64,000 bases of DNA from Bacteroidia bacterium (GTDB lineage Bacteria > Bacteroidota > Bacteroidia > Bacteroidales > F082): positions 1 through 64,000 of the forward strand of contig JAJTAY010000029.1 in assembly GCA_021287165.1 (NCBI GenBank), given 5' to 3'. The notes below the pieces were generated by a model. The model saw only the letters and a program-made list of their open reading frames with translations. It was not told the origin of the DNA and made no database searches. The position numbers and the translations under genes are program-made. This document shows, in pieces, positions 45,902 through 53,110 of the stretch. How positions within the stretch are numbered: position 1 is the stretch's first letter; each line of letters opens with the position of its first letter.

Positions 45902-46025
45902 TCGTCCTTCTTCCATCCAGACTTTGACTGTCGGTACCGGAGTTTCACCGGTTCAGTTCCGATACTTTCGGAAGTCGCGGACTTTACCGCCGATCGGGAA
46001 TTTCACCCTGCCCCGAAGAACTTCT
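45902..46025 (-). promoter_or_regulatory. FMN riboswitch (RFN element)
   Basis: The minus strand carries the conserved core in order: CTTCGGGGCAGGGTGAAATT, CCCGATCGGCGGTAAAGTCC, GCGA, a variable arm (TTCCGAAAGTATCGGAA), CCGGTGAAACTCCGG, ACCGACAGTCAAAGTCTGGA and TGGAAGAAGGA. The closing stem P1 pairs TTCTTC (5') with GAAGAA (3'). All hallmark RFN segments are present. The terminator at 45765-45799 serves as the expression platform. The regulated gene is a TonB-dependent receptor, not a rib gene. Confidence 0.95.
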
Positions 46026-46030
46026 CGGCT

Positions 46031-46039
46031 GCAAATATA
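46031..46039 (-). promoter_or_regulatory. -7 promoter box in front of the FMN riboswitch
   Basis: The minus strand reads TATATTTGC, matching TA-N2-TTTGC. Transcription would begin at about the 5' edge of the aptamer. No clear TTG is present at -33. Confidence 0.55.
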
Positions 46040-46123
46040 GTGTTAATTTGTTAACATTATGCGCAGCTTGTAATTTAAAAACGTTTTAATCTGTCAGATT
46101 AAGAATTTTCAGATACTTGAATA

Positions 46124-47065
46124 TCAAGCTTCTACGCGCTCTGTCTTCCGCTTATTAAGATATTCCATCGCGCTAAGGGCTGCCAGAGTACCATCGGCTG
46201 TGGCCAGAGTAATCTGACGATACCGCTTAGCGTTGGCATCACCTGCAGCAAATACTCCCGGAATATTGGTTTGCATGCCACTGTCAACAACAACCTCTCC
46301 ACGCTCGTTCAAACTGATGCAGCGCCCTTTCAAAAAGTCGGTATTGGCTTCGTAACCGATAAAGATGAACACGCCATCAAGGTCAAGGCGGTAATGCTCG
46401 CCTGTTAGCAGGTTTTCAACCATTACTGCTTCAAGTTTATCGTCGCCAACGAATTCCGTTATGCGGCTTTGCATCCTGATATCAATTTTGGGATTGTTGC
46501 GTGCCACATCCTGCGCATGCTGAAATCCCTGAAAGCTGTCTAGTATATGGATGATGCTGACATGCGAGGCGTATTTTGTCAGCGAATCAGCCTCTTCCAG
46601 CGCCGTATTTCCTCCTCCGACAACTGCAATGGTTTTACCGGTAAAAAAATCGCCGTCGCAGGTGGCACAATAGGAAATGCCTCTTCCTCTGAATTTGTCC
46701 TCGCCCGGAACGCCGAGACTTTTCGACCTTCCGCCGGTGGCCAGTACAATGGTGTCGGCGGTAAATTCCTTGCCATTCGACAATCGCAGCCACTTTCTTT
46801 CCGACTCAAAGTCTATGTCGCTGATGCTGATACCGCTCATGATTTTACAGCCGAAATTCTTAGCCTGATTTTTCATCCTGTTGGCCAAGTCGTAGCCCGA
46901 AATTGATTCGAATCCAGGATAATTGGCAATGTCGTGCGTGAGCACCATCTGACCGCCCGCAACACCCGAATCCAGGATTAATACATTTGCTTTTGCCCTC
47001 GAAAGGTAAATGCCTGCAGTAAGTCCGGCAGGGCCCGCTCCTATGATAATTGTATCGTAATGCAT
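46124..47065 (-). CDS. trxB: Thioredoxin-disulfide reductase
   Basis: This FAD enzyme of 313 residues passes electrons from NADPH to thioredoxin. The FAD-binding GAGPAGLTAGIYLSRA is at 9-24, the redox pair Cys133/Cys136 is in SYCATCDGDFF, the NADPH-binding VVGGGNTALEEA follows, and the FAD-binding FAAGDAN lies near the C-terminus. A terminator separates it from the upstream thioredoxin-like gene. The FMN riboswitch downstream begins 100 bases after the trxB stop and has its own promoter box. Confidence 0.97.
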   Translation of the reverse strand: MHYDTIIIGAGPAGLTAGIYLSRAKANVLILDSGVAGGQMVLTHDIANYPGFESISGYDLANRMKNQAKNFGCKIMSGISISDIDFESERKWLRLSNGKEFTADTIVLATGGRSKSLGVPGEDKFRGRGISYCATCDGDFFTGKTIAVVGGGNTALEEADSLTKYASHVSIIHILDSFQGFQHAQDVARNNPKIDIRMQSRITEFVGDDKLEAVMVENLLTGEHYRLDLDGVFIFIGYEANTDFLKGRCISLNERGEVVVDSGMQTNIPGVFAAGDANAKRYRQITLATADGTLAALSAMEYLNKRKTERVEA

Positions 47066-47092
47066 GGCGCTTGTTAATTTGGTTTACAATAA

Positions 47093-47116
47093 AAAGCCCG
47101 GAAATTAACCGGGCTT
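47093..47116 (-). terminator. Terminator between the thioredoxin-like gene and trxB
   Basis: AAGCCCGG and CCGGGCTT form an 8 bp stem around a 7-base loop, followed by TTTTATT on the minus strand. It lies 14 bases after the thioredoxin-like gene. Confidence 0.82.
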
Positions 47117-47129
47117 ATGAACAGTTGAA

Positions 47130-47483
47130 TTATTCCGGTTGTCCAAATTCCCGATCCAATATCTTCGTAATCTGGTCGCGCGACTGGATGCTGCTGGTTG
47201 CAGCGGCAACTTTGCCGTTCTTATAATATACGGTGAATGGGAGCCCCATAAAGTTTCTGCACTCAGGAAGGTTGCGGATTACGGCTGCCTCAGGCGAGTC
47301 GAAAGCCATATCGCGGAAAGCAACATGGGTGTATTCGTCGCGAAGCTCTTCCATTACGCCATATACCGGGATACACATGGGGCCCATGCGGCCGCAGCAT
47401 ACCATTACGTTTTCGTTCTGCTCGATCAACTGCTGGAGTTCTTTGGCAGTTGCAACATGCTCAAGATTTGTAGGTAGTACCAT
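47130..47483 (-). CDS. Thioredoxin-like protein with atypical Cys motif
   Basis: About 117 residues from the ATG at 47483. The thioredoxin fold is indicated by the strand VMVCC, the second segment HVAFRDMAFDSPEA, and GLPFTVYYKNGKV with the cis-Pro. The usual WCxxC is replaced by CCGRMGPMC, so the candidate redox cysteines are six residues apart. A further Cys lies in LPECRNF. Since trxB follows, it may be a specialised partner of that reductase. A terminator between the two suggests separate control. Confidence 0.78.
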   Translation of the reverse strand: MVLPTNLEHVATAKELQQLIEQNENVMVCCGRMGPMCIPVYGVMEELRDEYTHVAFRDMAFDSPEAAVIRNLPECRNFMGLPFTVYYKNGKVAAATSSIQSRDQITKILDREFGQPE

Positions 47484-47624
47484 TGTTTGTTGTATTGATG
47501 ATTTGCGCTGCAAAGATCATAAATCATGCCAAATAGTGATACTAAAGCGCTTTAAATTTTTGATATTTTTTCGAAGGCTTGCCGTAAGGATGTGTGGAGA
47601 GCTCATTGCAACCATCTGCCCCAC

Positions 47625-48383
47625 TTAAAATATACGCCTGATAAACCTAAGTTTGTGGGTGTGATGTCTCCATTGCCTGTTAAAAATGCCATGGGCATCA
47701 AGGCTGTCGTTGCGTACAAATCCGGAGCAGTGTATTATCCCTCCTTTACCATCGATGATGCCTACATGAACGATCTGGCCTGCTTCATTTTCAAAGAAAG
47801 CCAAATCACCTGCCGAAGCATAATCAACAAAATCAATCATTTGGCCAACTGATGCCTGTTGGCTTGCATCGCGCGGCAATGTCAAACCAGCCATTTTAAA
47901 TACAACTTGCACGAAACCGCTGCAATCATAACCAAACGGATTTCTTCCACCCCACAAATACGGACTTCCAAGCAACATCATCGCATTCCTCATTATTTGA
48001 TCGGCGCTTTGTCCGGATGCTCTGCCAATACTGCCAGACTCCTGCCATTTTACCAGTGTTTCTGCCGAAATGTCGTCAGAAAGTGCACCCAAACTGCTGC
48101 CGAATGGCAACAGCAAAGCCGCTGATCCCTGTTTGATTTCGAAAAATGGTTTTGATACGAGCCATTCATCCAATGGGTTCGACTCGGTTTTTGTTGCACC
48201 GGCATGCTGCGACTTGCTGAGCCATCCCTCATAATTATCGTGTTCGCATTGTACCAGCAACCAATCGGAATAACGATCGAGCACAACATACTCCTCGCCA
48301 AACAACAACTGGCTTACCAGTTCGCTCTTTTCGGAGGGCTCTTTACGCAGACTGATAACGGGAATGGTATTCAAAAACTTCAT
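47625..48383 (-). CDS. NlpC/P60 peptidoglycan endopeptidase with SH3 domain
   Basis: About 252 residues from the ATG at 48383 (a TTG lies two codons earlier). An N-terminal bacterial SH3 domain (about 5-60, ISLRKEPSEKSELVSQLL and GWLSKS) is joined by a middle segment to a C-terminal NlpC/P60 catalytic domain. That domain has Cys154 in GYDCSGFVQ, His206 in IVHVGI and His218 in IIHCSG. It should cleave peptide stems in peptidoglycan. No signal peptide is evident, unlike many family members, so it may act on recycled muropeptides in the cytoplasm. Confidence 0.9.
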   Translation of the reverse strand: MKFLNTIPVISLRKEPSEKSELVSQLLFGEEYVVLDRYSDWLLVQCEHDNYEGWLSKSQHAGATKTESNPLDEWLVSKPFFEIKQGSAALLLPFGSSLGALSDDISAETLVKWQESGSIGRASGQSADQIMRNAMMLLGSPYLWGGRNPFGYDCSGFVQVVFKMAGLTLPRDASQQASVGQMIDFVDYASAGDLAFFENEAGQIVHVGIIDGKGGIIHCSGFVRNDSLDAHGIFNRQWRHHTHKLRFIRRIF

Positions 48384-48511
48384 ATACAATAATTTAAGCT
48401 AAACTTCGAAGAAATTACGGCATTAAAGGTAAGACAAGTGCAATTTACCCATTGCTTAAAGCGCGTTTTATTCTGTTTGCAAATATCTCGAAATGTGTAA
48501 TTTCGTTGCCA

Positions 48512-50578
48512 ATGGCAAGATACATGCGCAAAAGATTTACCGACCGGTTTTATAAGTTTCACTTTCCACTGGTTAAACTGGTTTCGTTTACCATTGCTGC
48601 AATTTTAATCATCATTTTAATGCCCCGCACAGCGCGCTTTGGGTTCGAGTACCAGCAGGGTCGCGCATGGCAGCATCCTCATCTTTACGCTCCCTTCGAT
48701 TTCACCATTTATAAATCCGACGCTCAACTGGCTGCAGAACGACGGAAGGTAAGTCAGCAGGTTTATCCTTACTTCTCCTACGATGAAATTGAAACAGCCC
48801 GTAGCCGCGAGCGACTCGAAAAGCTGGCGCAGGAAAGATTCAGAGGCCCAGCACGCGAAACCAGAGTCTGCATAAGAATGCTGTTGCGACTTTTCGACGA
48901 AGTACACAGCAACGGTATCATACAGCATAACAGCATTCTCGATCGTGATGATTTTGCCAGACGCATTAATATCGTCCGAAACCGAATGGTAAATGTTCGT
49001 TCGGTCGATGACGTTTACAATATCACTTCTGCTTTCGAACGCTTTCGCAGGGCCACCGACACCATGCGCTACTGCGACCGTCAGACTGCATTGACCCTCC
49101 TCACCGAATCGCTTACCCAAAACCTCATTTACGACGAAGCCATGTCGCGTCAGGAATTGGAACAAGCCTGGCAAAGAATTTCACCAACATATGGCCTTAT
49201 TCAGAAGGGCGAACTTATTATCAGCGAAGGCGATATGGTTGACGAAGAGAAAAACACCATTCTCACTTCCTTGCGCCTCGAATACGATCGCAGGGCAGGG
49301 GACGAGTGGCGTCAAAACAGCCAGCGCGCCGGCGAATCGTTGCTGGTGATCATAATTTTCGCTATTCTGTTCTTTTATATCCGGCACTTCAGGGCAGGTT
49401 TGTTCGATAGGCTTCGCAAGGTGAACCTGCTTCTGTTGATGATGCTCGCATCCATTTTACCTGCTTTTCTGGTTCTTGACAAGGCTGATCAATATTTTTA
49501 CCTGTTGCCACTGGGAATTCTTCCCATAGTACTCATAACGTTTTTCGATACCCGCACTACTATCGTTGTTCATCTGCTGACAACCTTTATCATCGCTATT
49601 GCCGTACCAAATGCCTTCCAGTTTGTTTTTATGCAGCTTGTTGTGGGTTATGTGGTGGTGTTCAGCCTCGAACGTCACAGCCGACGTCTGTTTTTCTTCC
49701 GGACCTCGCTCATGATTTTTATAGCATACCTCATTGTGTATGCCGGATTTAGTCTAACCCAGCTGCCCGGCCTCGAGCAATTCGATATTGCTATGATTGG
49801 AAAATTTGCCGCCAGCAGTGTACTTACACTCTTCTCGCTTCCCATTATCTACCTGTTGGAACGCCTGTTTCGCGAAATCACCGACCTAAGCCTGCTCGAA
49901 TTGAGCAACACAAACAATCCACTGCTGAGAGAGCTTGCCTTAAGGGCTCCAGGCACATTTCAACATTCTATACAGGTGGCTAACCTGGCCGAAGAGGCGT
50001 TGGCCGCAATTGGAGGCAATGTGCTGCTGGCACGCACCGGTGCCTTGTATCACGACATTGGCAAAATGGAAAGTCCTTATTATTTTATTGAAAATCAGGC
50101 TGGAGGGTATAATCCTCACGATGATATAAGCCCTACTGAGAGCGCGTCAATCATTATCGGACATGTGATTAGAGGCATCGAGATGGCCCGCAAGGCTGGC
50201 CTGCCTGAACAGATTATCGACTTCATCCGAACCCATCACGGCACCTCGAGGGTTGACTACTTTTACATTATGGCACAGCGTCAGCAGCCCGGAATACAGC
50301 TCGACGAACGCGGCTTTCGTTATCATGGGCCAATACCTTTCTCACGCGAAACGGCAGTTGTTATGATGGCCGATGCTGTGGAGGCATCCTCCCGCAGCCT
50401 GAAGCAGCCCACCGAACAAAAAATCAACGATCTAATCGAATTCATCATCGGCAAACAGTTTGCTGATCAGCAGTTTACAAACGCTGACATTACGCTCAGG
50501 GATATAAACCTTGTTAAAAAGATATTCAAGCGAAAGCTTTTGAATATCTATCATGTGCGAATTGCCTATCCGGAATAG
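48512..50578 (+). CDS. 7TM receptor-HD family protein (PgpH-like c-di-AMP phosphodiesterase)
   Basis: About 688 residues from the ATG at 48512 (MARYMRKRFTDRFYKFHF). A first membrane helix (about 18-38) precedes an extracellular 7TMR-HDED domain (about 40-265). Seven transmembrane helices follow (about 275-465), then a cytosolic HD domain with HSIQVANLAEEAL, the metal-binding YHDIGKMESP and FIRTHHGTSRV. This matches PgpH, which hydrolyses cyclic di-AMP to pApA and helps control turgor and wall homeostasis. It converges with WbqC and overlaps it by 13 bases. Confidence 0.92.
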   Translation: MARYMRKRFTDRFYKFHFPLVKLVSFTIAAILIIILMPRTARFGFEYQQGRAWQHPHLYAPFDFTIYKSDAQLAAERRKVSQQVYPYFSYDEIETARSRERLEKLAQERFRGPARETRVCIRMLLRLFDEVHSNGIIQHNSILDRDDFARRINIVRNRMVNVRSVDDVYNITSAFERFRRATDTMRYCDRQTALTLLTESLTQNLIYDEAMSRQELEQAWQRISPTYGLIQKGELIISEGDMVDEEKNTILTSLRLEYDRRAGDEWRQNSQRAGESLLVIIIFAILFFYIRHFRAGLFDRLRKVNLLLLMMLASILPAFLVLDKADQYFYLLPLGILPIVLITFFDTRTTIVVHLLTTFIIAIAVPNAFQFVFMQLVVGYVVVFSLERHSRRLFFFRTSLMIFIAYLIVYAGFSLTQLPGLEQFDIAMIGKFAASSVLTLFSLPIIYLLERLFREITDLSLLELSNTNNPLLRELALRAPGTFQHSIQVANLAEEALAAIGGNVLLARTGALYHDIGKMESPYYFIENQAGGYNPHDDISPTESASIIIGHVIRGIEMARKAGLPEQIIDFIRTHHGTSRVDYFYIMAQRQQPGIQLDERGFRYHGPIPFSRETAVVMMADAVEASSRSLKQPTEQKINDLIEFIIGKQFADQQFTNADITLRDINLVKKIFKRKLLNIYHVRIAYPE

Positions 50579-51216
50579 AGCGAAGTTTTGGCTTTTATTT
50601 CGGCGGCCAGATTTTTCAGATACTTCATTGAATCGGCAGGCCCGAGATTGAAGATCAGATCGAGGACGCTCAGATCAGGCATAAACCCAAACCTCTCTGA
50701 AAAAGCCTGCATATAATTTGGGAACCTAACCCCCTTTGCAACTATGGCATTTTCAAATTCAGCTTTCTGCGACAAGGCGTCCTCCGATTTGACAAACGTT
50801 TCTGTATATCGCCAATCCTTGTCGGCTCTTAACATCCTCAATACCAGTTTTAGACTGTTTTCATTCAACTGGATTAAGGAATCATGGTCTGTAAGCAACA
50901 TTTTGGAAAGCTCATCCTCAAAATATTCAAAATAAGGCGTTTTTCGATAAGCAGAAGCTATGGAGCGCAGATGCTGTACTGTCCAGTTAGATCCTTTGTC
51001 AACAATCACTTCGATAGTTTTCGTCTTGTTCCCGAAAGGTTTTTTAACAGGTACGCTAAGACGTAAGCTGCCATTTGCCGCCATTATATTGCAGCGATTT
51101 CTCAAGGTCTGTTTCGGGTAGGTTTCATGGATCTCGAGCAGCGGACTTTCTGAATATAGAAAGACGGCCATCCACGAAACAGGGGGAAAGTAAGCTATGG
51201 GTAAAACGATCCGCAT
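50566..51216 (-). CDS. WbqC-family protein
   Basis: 216 residues with the WbqC-like pattern: AYFPPVSWMAVF near the start, HETYPKQTLRNRCNIMAANG, LSVPVKK, and IVDKGSNWTVQHLRSIASAYRK truncated here to key blocks NWTVQHLRSI and YRKTPYFEYF. Such proteins occur in surface-polysaccharide gene clusters but a reaction has not been established. The 3' end overlaps the convergent PgpH-like gene by 13 bases. No neighbouring glycan gene is seen. Confidence 0.88.
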   Translation of the reverse strand: MRIVLPIAYFPPVSWMAVFLYSESPLLEIHETYPKQTLRNRCNIMAANGSLRLSVPVKKPFGNKTKTIEVIVDKGSNWTVQHLRSIASAYRKTPYFEYFEDELSKMLLTDHDSLIQLNENSLKLVLRMLRADKDWRYTETFVKSEDALSQKAEFENAIVAKGVRFPNYMQAFSERFGFMPDLSVLDLIFNLGPADSMKYLKNLAAEIKAKTSLYSG

Positions 51217-51244
51217 TAGCGTTTTAAAAGCGCAAAGTTACCAA

Positions 51245-51273
51245 ACAAAAAACCACGCCCGGGAGCGTGGTTT
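51245..51273 (-). terminator. Terminator after the thioredoxin pair
   Basis: AAACCACGC and GCGTGGTTT form a 9 bp stem followed by TTTTG on the minus strand, about 20 bases after the thioredoxin stop. Confidence 0.85.
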
Positions 51274-51293
51274 ATCGTAACAAACAGTTTAAA

Positions 51294-51650
51294 CTATGCT
51301 TTCAGAAGTACGTCTTCAATCGCTTTCTTAAACGACTCTTTGGGCAGTGCACCCATGGCCATCTGAGGTTGTCCGTTTTTGGGACAGAAAAGCAGGGATG
51401 GAATGCTACGAATGCCGAATACAGCTGCCAGTTCTTGTTCTTCTTCAGTGTCCACCTTATAAATGTTGATCTTTCCGGCGTACTCCTTTGAAAGTTCTTC
51501 AAGAATAGGGGCTACCATTTTACATGGCATGCACCAGTCGGCGTAGAAATCGATAATGCAAGGCAACTCGCCCTCGAATTTCCAATCCTGGTTCGTTTCG
51601 TAATTAAATACCTTCTGGAGGAAGGTTTCTTTTGTTAAATGCTCCAACAT
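51294..51650 (-). CDS. Thioredoxin
   Basis: 118 residues, cytosolic. The active site is FYADWCMPCKMV (Cys40, Cys43), and the cis-Pro is in IRSIPSLLF. A 30-residue N-terminal extension (LTKETFLQKVFNYE) is longer than in E. coli TrxA. It is a close relative of the lipoprotein thioredoxin encoded 14 bases upstream, sharing the EKVWNFE/KVFNYE and ADWC blocks, which indicates tandem duplication. It is the second gene of a two-gene operon. Confidence 0.96.
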   Translation of the reverse strand: MLEHLTKETFLQKVFNYETNQDWKFEGELPCIIDFYADWCMPCKMVAPILEELSKEYAGKINIYKVDTEEEQELAAVFGIRSIPSLLFCPKNGQPQMAMGALPKESFKKAIEDVLLKA

Positions 51651-51664
51651 GATTTGGTTTGTGT

Positions 51665-52141
51665 TTATTGTTTTGCTTTAAGTAACTCTTCTTCAATGAT
51701 TTTGATATACATTTCCTCGCTCAGCGCACCAGCCTGCATCATTGGCTGTCCCTGCAGAGGTGTGAAAAGGATGGATGGTATGCTGCGCACCTGAAACACG
51801 CTTGCAAGCCTTTGTTCCTTGTCAACATCAATCTTATAAACCTTGAGCCTGCCCTCATAGTCTTTGGCGATCTTTTCCATGATGGGGGCAATGCGACGAC
51901 ACGGTGCGCACCAGTCGGCATAAAAGTCAACGATAGCTGGTACATCACCTTCGTAAACCCATGATTGCGGGTTCTTTTCAAAGTTCCATACCTTTTCGAG
52001 GAAGGTTTCGTATGTGAGATATTCCGGTTTGCCGGGTGCGCCTGATTTCTCCGGGCTGTTGGCCTGCTTACCGGTTGTATTGCTGCAAGCCGTTGTCATA
52101 AACAGAATGGCCGAGATGAGGATTATGAAATTTCTGGTCAT
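51665..52141 (-). CDS. Membrane-anchored thioredoxin lipoprotein
   Basis: 158 residues. A lipoprotein signal peptide ends at Cys19 (LFMTTACS), so the protein sits in the periplasm or outer membrane. A linker rich in Ser, Gly and Pro precedes the thioredoxin domain with FYADWCAPCRRI (Cys78, Cys81) and cis-Pro in VRSIPSILF. It probably handles disulfides of exported proteins or peroxides outside the cytoplasm. Together with the cytosolic paralogue 14 bases downstream it forms one operon, with a -7 promoter box at 52162-52170. Confidence 0.94.
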   Translation of the reverse strand: MTRNFIILISAILFMTTACSNTTGKQANSPEKSGAPGKPEYLTYETFLEKVWNFEKNPQSWVYEGDVPAIVDFYADWCAPCRRIAPIMEKIAKDYEGRLKVYKIDVDKEQRLASVFQVRSIPSILFTPLQGQPMMQAGALSEEMYIKIIEEELLKAKQ

Positions 52142-52161
52142 TTTTTACTGAGATTTTCGTT

Positions 52162-52170
52162 GCAAAAATA
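52162..52170 (-). promoter_or_regulatory. -7 promoter box of the thioredoxin pair
   Basis: The minus strand reads TATTTTTGC, matching TA-N2-TTTGC, about 21 bases before the start codon. Confidence 0.5.
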
Positions 52171-52203
52171 GAAAAAATTAAATCGCTTAATTATCACTTT
52201 TGT

Positions 52204-52212
52204 TAAATTTGC
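52204..52212 (+). promoter_or_regulatory. -7 promoter box of the zinc-ribbon protein gene
   Basis: TAAATTTGC, 30 bases before the ATG at 52242. It faces away from the thioredoxin promoter in a 100-base divergent region. Confidence 0.5.
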
Positions 52213-52241
52213 ACCAAAATTTGTTCCAAAGAAAACTGAAC

Positions 52242-52679
52242 ATGGGCAATTTTTCGGAATTGAAGGCCTCTTTTAATGACATATCTCATGAAAATCAGCC
52301 TACGGAAGAGCAGCTGCTCGGTATGATTGCCGATGTGAAGTGGAGAGAGGGTTTTGTGTGCCGAAAGTGTGGCCATACGCACTATTGCAAGGGAAAGCGC
52401 CCACACTCAAGGCGTTGCACACGTTGCAAAACCGAGGAATCTGCGCTTGCGCATACCATCTTTCATCGCTGCAAGATTCCGATTATTGAAGCTTTTGGTA
52501 TCGCATCGGCTGTATGTTGTAATCCTGACATTTCTACCTACGAATTGAGCCGTAAGATGTCAAAAAGGCAGATGACCTGTTGGAAGTTCAAAACCAGAAT
52601 TACGGAATGTCTGTCCGATCCTGACAAATCAGCCACACTTCGTCAGTTGTTGTCAGGCTATTCGGAAAAGATAGCTTAA
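52242..52679 (+). CDS. Stand-alone transposase-type zinc-ribbon protein
   Basis: 145 residues from the ATG at 52242. A treble zinc-binding unit has Cys40/Cys43 (FVCRKCGHT), Cys49, and Cys59/Cys62 (RRCTRCKTEES). It is followed by HTIFHRCKIPIIEAF and an HTH-like segment (STYELSRKMSKRQMTCWKFK). This is the N-terminal zinc-ribbon and helix region of IS1595-type transposases. The DDE catalytic domain is absent and the frame ends cleanly. It therefore looks like a domesticated DNA-binding protein rather than a broken element. No inverted repeats are evident on either side. Confidence 0.8.
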   Translation: MGNFSELKASFNDISHENQPTEEQLLGMIADVKWREGFVCRKCGHTHYCKGKRPHSRRCTRCKTEESALAHTIFHRCKIPIIEAFGIASAVCCNPDISTYELSRKMSKRQMTCWKFKTRITECLSDPDKSATLRQLLSGYSEKIA

Positions 52680-52686
52680 TGTTTGA

Positions 52687-53109
52687 TTATCTGCACCTTT
52701 TAGTGTAGTCCATAAGGCTTTTTATTCCAAGATCTTCGGCCATGATAAAATAATGGCAGGCCATTTCCCTGTCCTGATAAACATCCTGATAAATTAAAGC
52801 CAGACCGAGGTATGGTTCGGCATATTGTGGGTTCAGCTTAATGGCTTCTTCAAACCTGGCTTTCGCACCCTCAATGTCGCCCAAAGACTTCCGACATGCT
52901 CCAAGGTAGTAGATGGCCTCGTGCGATTTTGGATTTTGCTTAAGCGCTTTGAGAAGTTCCGACTCCGCATCCTGATAACGGGCTTTGTAAATGAGGTCGA
53001 TACCATTCTCAAGATGATAACGGAATTTTTCTTCATCAGTTCCGCAAGACGAAACCAATAATGCTAAAGTCGCGAAAATCAGTATGTATATCAAATTACC
53101 TTTCATCAT
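52687..53109 (-). CDS. TPR-repeat lipoprotein
   Basis: About 140 residues from the ATG at 53109 (the frame also opens at a TTG at 53118 inside the upstream gene). A lipoprotein signal ends LLVSSCG. Two to three tetratricopeptide units follow, for example ARYQDAESELLKALKQNP and AIYYLGACRKSLGDIEGA, giving a protein-binding scaffold. It starts one base after the phosphomannomutase stop and is the last gene of the dapF-GNAT-mltG-PMM run. It may tether an envelope complex; no specific partner is visible. Confidence 0.85.
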   Translation of the reverse strand: MMKGNLIYILIFATLALLVSSCGTDEEKFRYHLENGIDLIYKARYQDAESELLKALKQNPKSHEAIYYLGACRKSLGDIEGAKARFEEAIKLNPQYAEPYLGLALIYQDVYQDREMACHYFIMAEDLGIKSLMDYTKRCR

Positions 53110-53110
53110 C

